Assembly: GCF_009674535.1 (NCBI RefSeq)
Contig: NZ_WKJK01000002.1
Location: forward strand, 186,001-250,000
Origin: Duganella guangzhouensis
Lineage (GTDB): Bacteria > Pseudomonadota > Gammaproteobacteria > Burkholderiales > Burkholderiaceae_D
Length of the DNA stretch: 64,000 bases
Direction of reading: 5' to 3'
A program made the position numbers and the translations under genes. Position 1 is the stretch's first letter. Every line of letters begins with the position of its first letter. Shown here piece after piece: positions 20,101-29,926 of the stretch. The notes beneath the pieces are model-generated. The model was not told where the DNA came from. It was given only the letters and a program-made list of their open reading frames with translations, and did not search any database.

Positions 20101-22779
20101 CGCGTCCTTGCTTGCCACCCAGCCGTCCGGCTGAATGCCGATCACATACGCGGACGGCCACAGTGGAATGCGCGTAGCGGCGGACAGCGTTTCGCCGTTG
20201 GCGTCCTGGAAGGTCATCTCGGCCATCACTTCCTTCGGCGTCTGCACTTCCGGCAGCTGGTCCAGCGTGACGCGGGCGCCACCGGCCTTGTCCAGATTCA
20301 GGCTGCGGGTCTTGATGTTGGCCGGGCCTGTGACTTCGCCATCTTCGCCCTCACCCTCGACCATGCCTTCGTCATCATCGAAGGTGCCGGCGTTCTTTTC
20401 GGCGCCGACCTTCACATCGCCGTTGCTGAAGCTGAAGTCCGCGTAATCGGCGAAGCTGACGCTCTTGTCCTGCACCACGGTGCGCAACTGCACCGGCGCG
20501 TCGCCCGCGCCGCCGCCCGACAGATAACTGAGCTGCATGTCCAGATCCACCGACGAGGCGCGGATAGCCGGCGTCTTCGGCCCTTGCAGCAGCGCCTTCA
20601 TGGTCGGCACGCGGAACTGTTCGACGCGGAAGCGGCCCGCCGCGCGGCCGCTCAGCATCAGCTGATACCAGCCTTGTTTGGCGTCGGCCGGAATAGTCCA
20701 CGTGCTCTCGGCCGAACCGCTGGCATGCCACTTGATCGGCACATCGTATTTCTGTTCGCTACCCTCGTGAATGACGTGCAGCGTGCCGTCCTGCTCTTTT
20801 GCCGCCAGCACGATGCCCTGCTCCACATGGCGGCGCAGGAAGTGCTTCATGTGCACCGTTTCGCCGGCGCGTAGCAGCGTGCGGTCGAACACCGTGGTGG
20901 CGATGACGTTATCGGCGCCGCCATAGCCGCCCGGCAGATTGAAGCGCCAGGTCTCGATGCCGCGATCCCAGTCGGACAAGGTGAACGTCATGTCCGCGCC
21001 CAGTCGCGCGCTGACGAAGTAGCGGCCATCGTTGTCCTTGCGCGAGGTTGGCAGTTCTTTGCGGATGTGCGCCAGACCGCCGGCATCGGTCATGCCCTGC
21101 CACAGCAAATTACCGTCGTAATCGCGCACCGCCACCTGCGCCTGCGGCACTGGCTGGCCCTTGTCCAGCGACGTCACCCAGACCACCGACGATTCGGCGC
21201 CGTGCTTGAAGTGCGCCACCATATTGGTCACCAGCGCCGCCGTGCTGACGTAAGCCTGTTTGCCTACGCCCAGCCCCGCGCCCAACCGGGGACTCGCCAG
21301 CTCCACCACATAAAAGCCCGGCTTGCGCAGCGGGATGCCGACGACTTCCATCGCCCGCCCGCCATTCGGCTTGGGCATGACGAAGCGTTCGACCTTGCCG
21401 GCTTTAGCGTCCAGCAGCTGCTTGCCCAGACTGTCGCCCCATTGTTCCTGCGGCTGCCAGTTGTAGCTGGTGCCCATGCGCTTGAGCCATCCGATGACTT
21501 GCTGATCGGCGTCGCCGCCTTCATTCACGCGCAACGCGGCGCCATCCACCTTGCTGCCCGCCAGCCGCGCTTCAACATTGCGCACCGTAACCGGCAACAG
21601 CTTGTCGCCTTGAACCTCGATGATGCCGAAGCGCGCCGGGAACTTGACCAGCGGCGGCTGCGCATCGGTGCGGATCGCCATCGGGAAACTGGCCTGATTG
21701 ACCAGCGCGCGGCCGGCATCGTCCTTCAGCTTGACCGGCAGCGACAAGGCCAGCTTCGCGCTCTCTGGGAAAGGCCCCTTGAAGTTCAGCCATTGCAGAT
21801 ACTCGGACTTGTCCTCTTCCTTGTCGACGGTGGGCTTGAACACCTTGCCGCCGGGGCCAGTGATCCTGACAGCCAGCGCGTCGGCGCGCGCCACCGGTGC
21901 CGAGAAATTCAAGCGCATCGGCAGGAACGGAATGCAGCCGCCATCGGCGGACAGCCTGTCGCAACTGAAGCGCGCGCTGAAGTCCGGCCGCGTGTTGAAG
22001 GCCAGCGTTTGGTCCTGCGTGGTGACGATGCCGCTGTCGGCGGCGATGCCGGCGCCCCACACCAGCGACACATTGGCGTCGGCCGGCAATGGACGCTGGC
22101 ACTGCAGCACCACAATCGGCAACTTGTCGAGCCGCTGGTTATTGACCTTGCCGGTGGCGCGCCACACCACGCCGCGCGCCTTGAAGTACAGCGACAGATA
22201 GCGCTCGGTGAACGCCTTGCGCAGCTCCATCACGCGCTGGCGCTCCGCGCCCTGCAGCAGCCGCACGCCGATTTTCTCGTTGATGCCGGCGGCCTGGCAC
22301 CATGCATGGGCGGCGATGGTCTGTTCATTGGCCGGCGCGTCGAGACCCAGCACGAAAATCTGCTGCTCGTCGATGGCGCCGGCGCCGTCACGCGGCGCCG
22401 CTTCCACCACCGCCGGGCCGCCGGTGTCAAAGGAGAACTGACGCTCGCCGCTCAGTGGCTTGCCGGTGATGTCTTTGACGTCATCCTTGAGCGTGAAGCG
22501 GCAAGCCACGCCGCCCGGCAGGTCGCGCGCGAAATCGTAGCTCCAGTTTTGGCCATCGATCCAGCGGCCCTTGCCCTCTTCCGGACAATCGACGGTGAAC
22601 GGATCGCCCAGCCGCATATCGCCCAGCGGGACCATCTGGCCGCTGAAGCGCGCGGTCACCTGGCGCACGCGCTTGACGGTGTCCTTGGGGGAAAACGAAA
22701 TAACGGAAGTCTCGGCCAGAACGGCCAGCGGCAGGCTGCTGAACGCAGCCAGCGCGATGATGCGGAACAGGAGGCGCAT
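17113..22779 (-). CDS. yfhM: Bacterial alpha-2-macroglobulin (YfhM-like protease trap)
   Basis: 1888 residues, longer than E. coli YfhM (about 1650). A cleavable signal peptide is visible (LLFRIIALAAFSSLPLAVLAETS) but no lipobox Cys, so it appears to be a soluble periplasmic protein rather than an inner-membrane lipoprotein. The Ig-like MG domains fill the first two thirds; the alpha-2-macroglobulin core (LFWKARVTLDAKGEATVQVPINDSLTAFRIVAIA) precedes the thioester motif CFEQ (C1436) and an alpha/alpha toroid with receptor-like C-terminus. It traps proteases by a covalent thioester bond. Co-encoded with pbpC by ATGA overlap. Confidence 0.94.
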   Translation of the reverse strand: MRLLFRIIALAAFSSLPLAVLAETSVISFSPKDTVKRVRQVTARFSGQMVPLGDMRLGDPFTVDCPEEGKGRWIDGQNWSYDFARDLPGGVACRFTLKDDVKDITGKPLSGERQFSFDTGGPAVVEAAPRDGAGAIDEQQIFVLGLDAPANEQTIAAHAWCQAAGINEKIGVRLLQGAERQRVMELRKAFTERYLSLYFKARGVVWRATGKVNNQRLDKLPIVVLQCQRPLPADANVSLVWGAGIAADSGIVTTQDQTLAFNTRPDFSARFSCDRLSADGGCIPFLPMRLNFSAPVARADALAVRITGPGGKVFKPTVDKEEDKSEYLQWLNFKGPFPESAKLALSLPVKLKDDAGRALVNQASFPMAIRTDAQPPLVKFPARFGIIEVQGDKLLPVTVRNVEARLAGSKVDGAALRVNEGGDADQQVIGWLKRMGTSYNWQPQEQWGDSLGKQLLDAKAGKVERFVMPKPNGGRAMEVVGIPLRKPGFYVVELASPRLGAGLGVGKQAYVSTAALVTNMVAHFKHGAESSVVWVTSLDKGQPVPQAQVAVRDYDGNLLWQGMTDAGGLAHIRKELPTSRKDNDGRYFVSARLGADMTFTLSDWDRGIETWRFNLPGGYGGADNVIATTVFDRTLLRAGETVHMKHFLRRHVEQGIVLAAKEQDGTLHVIHEGSEQKYDVPIKWHASGSAESTWTIPADAKQGWYQLMLSGRAAGRFRVEQFRVPTMKALLQGPKTPAIRASSVDLDMQLSYLSGGGAGDAPVQLRTVVQDKSVSFADYADFSFSNGDVKVGAEKNAGTFDDDEGMVEGEGEDGEVTGPANIKTRSLNLDKAGGARVTLDQLPEVQTPKEVMAEMTFQDANGETLSAATRIPLWPSAYVIGIQPDGWVASKDALKFTVAVLDLQGNPVADAPVAVDFFQRLSYSHRRRLIGGFYAYENSSEVKALGAACEGKTDNKGLLICQVKAPASGNLILRAKTQDAQQRAAVAHRETWVADGEDWWFAATDNDRIDLLPEKKRYEPGEMASFQVRMPFREATALVTVEREGVIDTYIRPLSGKEPVFTIPVKKQYAPNVYVSALVVRGRVNSVQPTALVDLGKPAYKLGIAPLRVGWSANELKVQVTADKPVYKVRDKASVAVKVTLPDGSAPPAGAEVALAAVDVGLLELMPNTSWDLLEAMMGQRSLQVTTATAQMQVVGKRHFGRKAVPAGGGGGKGAGRELFDTLLFWKARVTLDAKGEATVQVPINDSLTAFRIVAIANAQADLFGTGRTEVRSSQDLILLSGLPALVREGDRLRAGFTLRNTTEAPVKATLSASAGGKALAPQSVSLEPGQAREIGWDVQVPVGVSTLDWDVSAAVEGGGAASTDRIKIKQKVVPAVPVTVMQATLLQLDRKQSMQVALPDDAVPGRGGVQVQFSPSLGGDLPGVQAYMQKYPYRCFEQVTSRSISLHDRAMWQSAVDTLPAHLDSDGLIKYFATMYEGSDTLTAYVLSAAAEAGYEIPADLRGRMESGLLAFVHGKVVRYSALPTADLAVRKIAALEAISRTRQVHADDLESFTVQPNLWPTSAVIDWYQILQRSEKLPQRAQRLKEADQILRSRLNLQGTTMTFSTERTDDWWWLMSSADSNANRLLLTMADNPAWKADIGRLARGALGRQRKGRWGTTVANAWGVLAIDKFSALFEKDKVSGTAAVTLGNASKSIAFGGDPAGGTAMLPWPRGGGGQLALDHTGAGKPWATVQTLSAVPLKAPLSSGYRIAKTITPVEQKVKGAWSRGDVYRVHLDLEAQSDMTWVVVDDPIPASATVLGSGLGGDSKLMTGGEAATGWAYPAFQERTFEGYRAFYQFVPKGKWSVEYTVRLNNPGQFNLPPTRVEAMYSPEMFGAMPNAAITVK

Positions 22780-22859
22780 GCCAACTCCAGGCGCTGATTA
22801 ACAATCAGCTAAGTCTTGCGCACGCCTCCGGCAAAGTCAATTATATTAGAATAAAAACA

Positions 22860-24203
22860 TTAGATCAGATCGAATACCGCCATCGATTCGACGTGCGAGG
22901 TGTGCGGGAACATGTTGACCACGCCGGCTTTATCCAGCTTGTAGCCGGCCAGGTTGACCAGCACATTGGCGTCGCGCGCCAAGGTCGATGGGCTGCACGA
23001 GACGTAAACGATGCGCTTCGGCAGGAATTCCGGATTGGTTTTGCGCAATTCCCCCAGCGCCAGCGACAGCGCCATGGCGCCATCGCGCGGCGGGTCGATC
23101 AGCATGCGGTCGAATTTGCCCAGCGCGATCAAATCTTCCGGCGTCACTTCAAACAGGTTGCGGTTGTAGAAGGTGGTTTTGCCATCCAGGCCATTGGCCT
23201 TGGCGTTGCTCAGCGAGCGATCGGTCAGCGCCTGGCTGCCTTCGATGCCGACCACTTCGCGTGCCAGCGTCGCCAGCGGCAGCGTGAAATTGCCCAGGCC
23301 GCAGAACAGGTCGGCCACGCGGTCCTCAGGCTGCACATCCAGCAGGCGCAGCGCCTTGTGCACCAGCACGCGGTTGATATGGTGGTTGACCTGGGTGAAG
23401 TCGACCGGCTTGAACGGCATGCGCACGCCGTATTCCGGCAGCAGGTAATGCAGCTCCGGCTCCAGCGGGTAGAACGGCGCGGCGGTTTCCGGGCCCTTGG
23501 TCTGCAGCCAGAACTGTACTTTGTACTGATCGGCGAAGGCTTTGAGCTTGACCTCGTCGTCGGCAGTCGGCGTCTCCATGACGCGCAGCACCAGCGCGGT
23601 GACGTCTTCACCGATCGCCAGTTCGATCTGCGGGATCTGGTTGAACAGCGTCAGCGAACCTATCAGCGCGCGCAACGGCATGAACATGTCCGACACATGT
23701 TTCGGCAGGATCTGGCAGCTCTTAATATCGGCCACGAAGATCGATTTCTTTTCCTTGAAGCCGACCAGCACCGTCCCCTTCTTCTCCACCCAGCGCACCG
23801 ACAGGCGCGCGCGGTAGCGGTAGCCCCAGGTCGGGCCGTACATCGGACGCATGATGTTGTCGGCGGTGACTTTGCCGATGTGCCACAGATTATCTTCCAG
23901 CACACGCTGCTTGATCGCCACCTGCGCGCTCGGCTCGATGTGCTGCATCGAGCAGCCGCCGCAGTAGTCGAAATGCACGCACTTCGGCTGCACCCGCATC
24001 GACGATTCGCGGTGCAACGCGGTCATGCGAGCCGCTTCCCAACTCTTCTTTTTCTTGAACGTTTCAAAGCTGACGCGCTCGCCCGGCAGCGCGCCCTCCA
24101 CGAACACCACTTTGCCCGGCGTGCCGTCTTCGTTGTCCTGCAGGTGGCCGACGCCGCGAGCGTCCATGTCGAGCGATTTAATGTCGATGGTATTTTCTTG
24201 CAT
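22860..24203 (-). CDS. rlmD: 23S rRNA (uracil-5-)-methyltransferase RlmD
   Basis: 447 residues from MQENTIDIKSLDMDARGVGH; the frame is open up to 24242 but this ATG fits the family. Methylates U1939 of 23S rRNA. Order: TRAM domain (about 1-60), iron-sulfur cysteines C75, C81, C84 and C163, SAM-binding motif LFCGLGNFTLPLA, the IDPPRDGA motif, and catalytic YVSCSPSTLARD. It lies 75 bases downstream of rpoS, the usual place in beta- and gammaproteobacteria, and 80 bases before the macroglobulin gene. Confidence 0.94.
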   Translation of the reverse strand: MQENTIDIKSLDMDARGVGHLQDNEDGTPGKVVFVEGALPGERVSFETFKKKKSWEAARMTALHRESSMRVQPKCVHFDYCGGCSMQHIEPSAQVAIKQRVLEDNLWHIGKVTADNIMRPMYGPTWGYRYRARLSVRWVEKKGTVLVGFKEKKSIFVADIKSCQILPKHVSDMFMPLRALIGSLTLFNQIPQIELAIGEDVTALVLRVMETPTADDEVKLKAFADQYKVQFWLQTKGPETAAPFYPLEPELHYLLPEYGVRMPFKPVDFTQVNHHINRVLVHKALRLLDVQPEDRVADLFCGLGNFTLPLATLAREVVGIEGSQALTDRSLSNAKANGLDGKTTFYNRNLFEVTPEDLIALGKFDRMLIDPPRDGAMALSLALGELRKTNPEFLPKRIVYVSCSPSTLARDANVLVNLAGYKLDKAGVVNMFPHTSHVESMAVFDLI

Positions 24204-24278
24204 AACGTTTAATCTTGAATGGGAAATGGCAGACGCCGGCATTGCGCCGGGCCGTAATGATAGCAGAATGGGAAGGGT

Positions 24279-25283
24279 CTACAGCAGGGAATCGCGGACC
24301 ACGCCGCGCGCGGCCATGGCCCGCTTCAGTTTGACCAGCGCTTCCTGCTGGATCTGGCGCACCCGCTCGCGCGTCACGCCCATCTCCTCGGCCAGGGTTT
24401 CCAGCGTGGCCGGATCGTCGTTGTCGAGGCCGAAACGGCGCATGATGACGATGCGCTGCTTGTCCGGCAGCTTGGTCAGCCAGTCGCGCACCAGCAAGGT
24501 CATTTCGTGGTGCTCGGCGCGGGCGTCGGGGCTGTCTTCGCTGTCGCCGGGCAGCATGTCCATCAGCGACGATTGCGGATCGTTGTCGAGCGGCGCGTCC
24601 AGCGAGGTGGCGTGTTCGGACAGCGCCAGGATATCCTGCACCTCCTCCACCGGGCGGCCGACCAGCTCGGCGATGTCCTCGGCGGTGGCGTCCTTGCCGT
24701 TGTGATGCTGCGCTTCGAGATGGTATTTGCCGCGCAGGATCTGGTTCAGCTCGCGCACCATGTGCACCGGCAAGCGCACCGTGCGGGCCTGATTCATGAT
24801 GGCGCGCTCGATGCTCTGGCGTATCCACCAGGTGGCGTAGGTGGAAAAACGGAAGCCGCGCTCGGGCTCGAACTTGTCGATGGCGCGCATCAGGCCGATG
24901 TTGCCCTCTTCTATCATGTCCAGCAACACCACGCCACGGTTGATGTAGTGCTTGGCGATCGACACCACCAGCCGCAGATTATGCTCGATCATGGTCTGGC
25001 GCGCGCTGAAGTCGCCGGCCTTGGCCAGCGTGGCGTAATGCACTTCCTGCTGCGCCGTCAGCAACGGCCGGGTGCCGATCTGGTTCAGATAGTGCTGGGT
25101 GGTGTCGGTGGACAGCTCGGCCGCCAGCACTTTTTTCAGCTCGTCGACGCTTTCGAGCACCGCGCCGCTCTCCGGCTGGTCAGCCTCGTCCGCACCATCG
25201 AGGACCACATCCTCGCTCTGCTCGTCGCGGAAATCGTCCGGGAGCGAGTCGTCATCGATCTGATCGTGCGGCGTAGAGGTCAT
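24279..25283 (-). CDS. rpoS: RNA polymerase sigma factor RpoS (sigma-38)
   Basis: 334 residues. General stress/stationary-phase sigma factor. An acidic N-terminus (1-50) precedes region 1.2 ([22 protein letters not shown]), region 2 ([32 protein letters not shown] then [16 protein letters not shown]), region 3 ([15 protein letters not shown]) and region 4 with helix-turn-helix [20 protein letters not shown]. Placed directly after nlpD (6-base gap). In other proteobacteria the main rpoS promoter lies inside nlpD; I did not identify it here. Confidence 0.97.
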   Translation of the reverse strand: MTSTPHDQIDDDSLPDDFRDEQSEDVVLDGADEADQPESGAVLESVDELKKVLAAELSTDTTQHYLNQIGTRPLLTAQQEVHYATLAKAGDFSARQTMIEHNLRLVVSIAKHYINRGVVLLDMIEEGNIGLMRAIDKFEPERGFRFSTYATWWIRQSIERAIMNQARTVRLPVHMVRELNQILRGKYHLEAQHHNGKDATAEDIAELVGRPVEEVQDILALSEHATSLDAPLDNDPQSSLMDMLPGDSEDSPDARAEHHEMTLLVRDWLTKLPDKQRIVIMRRFGLDNDDPATLETLAEEMGVTRERVRQIQQEALVKLKRAMAARGVVRDSLL

Positions 25284-25289
25284 GGTCAG

Positions 25290-26258
25290 CTAGCGGTTAG
25301 GCAGGAATCTGGACGGGTCCACCGGTTTGCCCTGCTGCCGGATTTCGAAGTGCAGCTTGACGGAGTCGGTATCGGAATCGCCCATTTCCGCGATCATCTG
25401 TCCTTTGCTTACGCTCTGCCCTTCCTTGACCAGAATGGTCCGGTTGTGCGCGTAGGCCGACAACAAATTATTACTGTGCTTCACGATCACGAGATTACCA
25501 TATCCGCGGATGCCGCTGCCGGCATACATTACTTTTCCCGCGCCGGCAGCCACGACTTGCTGGCCAGCCTTGCCGGCGATGTCGACGCCCTTGTTCTTGC
25601 CCTCGTCAAAGGTGGCGATCACCTTGCCGTCGGCCGGCCAGACCCAGCTCAGGGCGGCATCGTCGGCCGCCAGCGCCGGCCCGGCGGGCACAGGCGGTGG
25701 TGCGGTCGGACGGGTAACGGCCGGTGCCGGCGCGGTGGCCGGCGCGGTGGCCGCCGTGGCGGGCGCGGTGCCGCCTTCCTTGCCGTTTTCGGTGCGCTGC
25801 AATTCGGCCAGATTGGCCTCGGTGTACGGTTTTTTGTCGCCTTTCGGGCCATTCTTCTTGACCACCGGCGCCGGCGGCGGCGTCTTGTCGGACGGCGGCA
25901 TGACGATGGCGGCGGTTTCCACGCCCGGGCTATTGGGTGCGCTATCAGGCGGCGCCACGCGCAGCACCTGATCGACCTTGATGTCGTTCGGGTTGGCCAG
26001 ATTGTTCCAGGTCACCAGATCGCGGTAATTCTGGCCGAATTCCAGCGCGATGCGGATCAGGGTATCGCCTTTTTTGACAGTGTACAGGCCGCGCTCGTCA
26101 CGCGCGACCTGCGCCGTTTCGCTCGGCGTGGCGGGTTTGACGGCGGGATGAACGGTGCGGTCGATGACCGGTGCTTGATTCGGAGTGGTCTGGCAAGCGC
26201 TCAGGAAGGCAAGCGCGAAGCTCATGGCGAGCAAATTACTTTTTTTTGTCATTCTCAT
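25290..26258 (-). CDS. nlpD: Murein hydrolase activator NlpD (LysM + LytM lipoprotein)
   Basis: 322 residues from MRMTKKSNLLAMSF; ATG two codons later is equally possible. Lipoprotein signal with lipobox LSAC (C about 20), LysM domain (YTVKKGDTLIRIALEFGQNYRDLVTWNNL), a Pro/Ala/Thr-rich linker, and a C-terminal M23/LytM domain (KVMYAGSGIRGYGNLVIVKHSNNLLSAYAHN). The metal-binding residues of active M23 peptidases are not complete, as in E. coli NlpD, which activates amidase AmiC instead of cutting itself. It is followed by rpoS. Confidence 0.93.
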   Translation of the reverse strand: MRMTKKSNLLAMSFALAFLSACQTTPNQAPVIDRTVHPAVKPATPSETAQVARDERGLYTVKKGDTLIRIALEFGQNYRDLVTWNNLANPNDIKVDQVLRVAPPDSAPNSPGVETAAIVMPPSDKTPPPAPVVKKNGPKGDKKPYTEANLAELQRTENGKEGGTAPATAATAPATAPAPAVTRPTAPPPVPAGPALAADDAALSWVWPADGKVIATFDEGKNKGVDIAGKAGQQVVAAGAGKVMYAGSGIRGYGNLVIVKHSNNLLSAYAHNRTILVKEGQSVSKGQMIAEMGDSDTDSVKLHFEIRQQGKPVDPSRFLPNR

Positions 26259-26281
26259 CTTAGTGTCTAGTGGTTCGGGCG

Positions 26282-27151
26282 CTAAACCACGCCCGGACGC
26301 AACGGCACGAAGTGGCAATCTTCCAGTGTCTGGCTGGCCCACTCCGTCTTGCCGATGCGTGTAATCAGTTCCAAATGCTGCGCCCGGACGCCCACCGGGG
26401 CGACCAGGCGACCGCCGATGGTCAGCTGTTCCAGCAGTGCTTGCGGCACCTCCATCCCGGCCGCGGCCAGAATGATACCGTCAAACGGAGCCGCTTGCGG
26501 CAGCCCAAGCATACCATCTCCGTAATGCAGACGCAGGTTCGGCACGCGCAGCGGCCGCAGATTGGCCTTGGCCAGCTCGTGCAGGGGCTTGATGCGCTCG
26601 ATGGAATACACCTCCTGCGCCACGCAGGCCAGCACCGCCGCCTGGTAGCCGCAGCCGGTGCCGATTTCCAGCACGCGCTTGAGCTGGCCGCCATTGCGCA
26701 TCACCTCGATCATGCGGGCGACAATATAGGGCTGGGAGATGGTCTGGTGGTGGCCGATCGGCAGCGAGGCATCGACATAAGCTTGCGGCGCCAGCCCCTC
26801 GTCCATGAATATGTGGCGCGGCACCTGGTCCATCGCGCCCAGCACCAGTTGATCCTGCACGCCCTGGTTGGCGATGCGCTGCACCATGGCGCGGCGCACC
26901 GCCGCCGACACCAGCGCGCTGTCGCGCGGCGCGGCGGCCGGCGCCGGCTGGGCGCGCTCCAGTGCGTAACCATGTGATTTGGACGGCGTCGCCACCGGAC
27001 GCGGCGCTGGATGCTGGGGTGGCGCGTAGCGCGCCGCGTTCTGGGTGGCGGTTTGCGGCGTCGCCACCGGTGCAAATACCGTTGCCTTCCTGGCCCCCTT
27101 GTCTGTTACCGAGGACAGCGGCAAAGGAAAGGTACGGTTTTTTTCGGTCAT
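26282..27151 (-). CDS. pcm: Protein-L-isoaspartate O-methyltransferase with N-terminal extension
   Basis: 289 residues. The catalytic part (about 80-289) shows [41 protein letters not shown] motif [16 protein letters not shown] and the conserved end; it repairs L-isoaspartyl residues in aged proteins. The first ~75 residues are a Pro/Ala/Thr-rich extension absent from E. coli Pcm (208 aa), common in Burkholderiales and probably disordered. ATG overlaps surE stop by 4 bases. Its sits in the surE-pcm-nlpD-rpoS stress cluster. Confidence 0.94.
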   Translation of the reverse strand: MTEKNRTFPLPLSSVTDKGARKATVFAPVATPQTATQNAARYAPPQHPAPRPVATPSKSHGYALERAQPAPAAAPRDSALVSAAVRRAMVQRIANQGVQDQLVLGAMDQVPRHIFMDEGLAPQAYVDASLPIGHHQTISQPYIVARMIEVMRNGGQLKRVLEIGTGCGYQAAVLACVAQEVYSIERIKPLHELAKANLRPLRVPNLRLHYGDGMLGLPQAAPFDGIILAAAGMEVPQALLEQLTIGGRLVAPVGVRAQHLELITRIGKTEWASQTLEDCHFVPLRPGVV

Positions 27152-27885
27152 GCCAGCGCCTTTGCCAGTGCGTCAAGTTGCGTTTTATGGGTCAGATCGA
27201 TTTGCAGCGGAGTGATCGACGTGCGGCCGGCCGTGACGGCATGAAAATCCGTGCCCTCGCCGGCATCCTTGCACGCACCCGGCGGGCCGATCCAGTAGAT
27301 ATCCCTGCCGCGCGGGTCCTGGGCTTTGATCACCGGTTCCGACTGATGGCGGCGGCCGAGCCGGGTGGCGACCACTTGATTAAGCTCATCATAAGGGCGG
27401 TTCGGTATATTCACGTTCAGCAGATAGGGACGCGGCAACGTTTCATAATAGCGCTGGACGATGTCGCGTGCGTGACGCGCGGCGTCCTCTATATGTTCCC
27501 AGCCGTAAGTGCCTTGCGAAAAGGCGATCGCCGGAATGCCGAACAGATAGCCCTCGGTGGCGGCCGCCACCGTGCCGGAGTACAGCGTGTCGTCCCCCAT
27601 ATTGGGACCATTATTGATGCCGGACACCACCAGATCCGGCCGGTAGTCCAGCACGGCGGTCAGCGCCACGTGCACGCAATCGCTGGGTGTGCCGTTGACA
27701 AAATAAAAACCATTGGCGGCCTGCTGCACCGACAAAGGCCGGTCCAGCGACAGCGAATTGGAAGCGCCCGAACGGTTGCTGTCCGGCGCCACCACCACGA
27801 TGTCGGCGATAGGGGCGAGCGCGTTGGCCAGCGCATTGATGCCAGGCGCCAGGTAGCCGTCGTCATTGCTTATCAGGATTCTCAT
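27148..27885 (-). CDS. surE: 5'/3'-nucleotidase SurE
   Basis: 245 residues from [16 protein letters not shown]. Metal-dependent survival-protein phosphatase acting on nucleoside monophosphates and polyphosphate. Metal ligands lie in SNDDGY (D8-D9), the Ser in [13 protein letters not shown] and Asn in [12 protein letters not shown]. An open frame extends upstream to 28167 but only through the C-terminal end of the neighbouring NTPase gene, so I use the conserved ATG. First gene of the surE-pcm-nlpD-rpoS set, 70 bases downstream of the TIR/NTPase module, which could therefore read into it. Confidence 0.96.
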   Translation of the reverse strand: MRILISNDDGYLAPGINALANALAPIADIVVVAPDSNRSGASNSLSLDRPLSVQQAANGFYFVNGTPSDCVHVALTAVLDYRPDLVVSGINNGPNMGDDTLYSGTVAAATEGYLFGIPAIAFSQGTYGWEHIEDAARHARDIVQRYYETLPRPYLLNVNIPNRPYDELNQVVATRLGRRHQSEPVIKAQDPRGRDIYWIGPPGACKDAGEGTDFHAVTAGRTSITPLQIDLTHKTQLDALAKALA

Positions 27886-27955
27886 ACAGCAGATTTTACC
27901 CGAAGCAATGGCCGCACTGCGCGTGCCGGTCGCCTCCTTTTTGTATAAATTTTCG

Positions 27956-29917
27956 TCAACGCGGCGTGCCGCGGGTGTCGGCCAATTGCAGGTCCAGCGC
28001 CAGCAACTCCTCCGGCGTGCGCGGCCACTGGCTGTTGGCCATGGCCGGCTTGCGTGGCGGCTCCGGCCGCTCCAACGCCTCCCTGTAGTCGTCCATGGCG
28101 GCATCCTGATGTAGTTCGGGTACCAGCGTCGCCTCGTCCGCCGGCACGCCCATCTGCAACTGCACATCGATCAGTTGCTCGCGGGCGTTGCGGGTTTCCA
28201 CATGCTCGGCGCCCAGCCGGCCCAGCTGGGTTTGCAGCACCGCATCCAGCAAAATGTGTGCGCCCGGCAAATCTTGCATTTGAAGCAAGGTACGCGCCAG
28301 CGTCGCCTTGCTGCGCAAAGTGTCGGCATGGGCGCTGCCCAGCATGCGCTCGCGCGCGGCCAATACCTGTTGCTGCACCGCGCGTGCCTGTTCCAGCTCG
28401 CCGCGCTGTATCAGCAGGTCGGCGCGCGCCGCCATGCTGACCAGCGTTTGCAGGTGATCGGCGCCCAGCAGGCGGGTATACGTATCCAGCACGCTGTCTT
28501 GCAAAGCCAGCGCCTCGCCCAGCCGCCCCTGCAAACCCAGCGTATGCGCCAGACTGCTGCGCGCCGCCAGCGTGTCGACATGTTCGACGCCCAGCATGCG
28601 CTCGCGCGCCTCGACCACGCATTCCTCCAGAAATCGCGCTTCGTCCAGCCGCCCGATGTGACGCAACACCTGCGCCAGACGCATCTTGGTGGCCAGGGTG
28701 TCCGGATGATCCTCCCCCAGCCCACGTTGTCGTAGCGACAAGCTTTCCTCGAAACTGGCCAGCGCCGACCGCGACTTGCCCTCGCTCCGATACAGCTCGC
28801 CCAGCAGATGCAAGTCGCGCGCCAGCGGCTGCCAGGCGGCGCGCGCCGCCGCCCCGCCCTCGTCCAGCAACCGGCGCGCCTCAGCTATCGTGCCCAGCAA
28901 CTGGATTTCCGCCCGCGACTGCCATGGAAAGTAGCCCGGCGCCAGCCAGGCCAGGAAGGCTTCGAAGGTGCGCGTCAGCGAAAACCGGTCGCCGCCCTGA
29001 TCCTGACGCACCGCGACCTGCTCGCCGCCGGGCAAGCTGCGGGTCTGCTGCAGCTGGACTTCGTCGAAATAACTTTCCAGCGACACATGCTGCATGCCGT
29101 AGGAATCGCGGATCAGGTCTTCAAAGCTGGGCTGGTAGCCGAGAATGTGCTGGGAGGCATCGCCACGCCGCCATTGCGCGCGCAGCAGGTCGTCACCGAT
29201 GTCTATCCGCGAAGGCAAGGGATAGACCAGCAGCGGCCGTTGCTCATCCTCATGGCTGCGACGGTAGGTGGTGGCGCGCGCCACCATGTCCTCCACGCCC
29301 TCCAGACTCTGGTGACTGGGCGCGAACACCAGCACCAGCTTGCGCGGCAGCAAGGTGGTGCAAATGCCGGCGCTATCGGTGCGGCCGGTGCGGGAATCGA
29401 CCAGTACATGGAGGAAATGCCGCGCCAGCCGTTGGCCAAAGCAGCGGTACAGCGGCGGACAGCAATTAAATAGGTCGTCCCAGCGCATGGCGGCCAGCCG
29501 CTCCGGGTAGCTGTCGTCGAAGCGGCCGGCGCGCATCAGATACAGCTGGCTGCCGTGGTCGACGCGGCTGACATAATGCTCCCAGCTCACCTCGGCCAGC
29601 ACGGCCTCGGCCAGCGCTTCGCCCGCCAGCTCGGGCGCGGCCAGCCGCAAGCGCTGCAGCTGCTCGCGGCAAGCCTCGAAAAATTCCAGCACGCCGGGCT
29701 TGGCTTCTGCGCCGGCGTCAAAATAGTGATGCAGGCCGGGCGCCTCCAGATCCCAGTCAATCATCAGCACCGGCGCGGTGGCGTTCTGCTGTCGCGCCAG
29801 CAACACGGCGATATTGGACAAGGCCATGGTGCGCCCGGTGCCGCCCTTATATGAATAAAAAGTAATAACCTCGCCGCTGGCGCTCAGCGGCGGCAATGTC
29901 AGGGAGGTGAGTTCCAT
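27956..29917 (-). CDS. KGG-type P-loop NTPase fused to TPR repeats (TIR-module partner)
   Basis: 653 residues, not a known named gene. N-terminal MinD/ParA-like SIMIBI NTPase (about 16-330): deviant Walker [16 protein letters not shown] (K24-T30, with Arg in place of the usual Lys before Thr), DWDLEAPGL (54-62) and [12 protein letters not shown] (173-184). Residues 365-600 are kinesin-light-chain-like TPRs with GxxHxxTL landmarks near 401, 443, 485, 527 and 569, an exact 42-residue period. The TIR gene ends 9 bases upstream on the same strand, so the two form an operon. Such N-terminal switch NTPases with TPR sensors occur in predicted biological conflict systems; a defence or signalling role is inference. 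Confidence 0.75.
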   Translation of the reverse strand: MELTSLTLPPLSASGEVITFYSYKGGTGRTMALSNIAVLLARQQNATAPVLMIDWDLEAPGLHHYFDAGAEAKPGVLEFFEACREQLQRLRLAAPELAGEALAEAVLAEVSWEHYVSRVDHGSQLYLMRAGRFDDSYPERLAAMRWDDLFNCCPPLYRCFGQRLARHFLHVLVDSRTGRTDSAGICTTLLPRKLVLVFAPSHQSLEGVEDMVARATTYRRSHEDEQRPLLVYPLPSRIDIGDDLLRAQWRRGDASQHILGYQPSFEDLIRDSYGMQHVSLESYFDEVQLQQTRSLPGGEQVAVRQDQGGDRFSLTRTFEAFLAWLAPGYFPWQSRAEIQLLGTIAEARRLLDEGGAAARAAWQPLARDLHLLGELYRSEGKSRSALASFEESLSLRQRGLGEDHPDTLATKMRLAQVLRHIGRLDEARFLEECVVEARERMLGVEHVDTLAARSSLAHTLGLQGRLGEALALQDSVLDTYTRLLGADHLQTLVSMAARADLLIQRGELEQARAVQQQVLAARERMLGSAHADTLRSKATLARTLLQMQDLPGAHILLDAVLQTQLGRLGAEHVETRNAREQLIDVQLQMGVPADEATLVPELHQDAAMDDYREALERPEPPRKPAMANSQWPRTPEELLALDLQLADTRGTPR

Positions 29918-29926
29918 GGCATACCT

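Noticed and set aside
18235..20874. 879-codon open frame on the plus strand
   Set aside because: Antisense to the alpha-2-macroglobulin, a clear family member.
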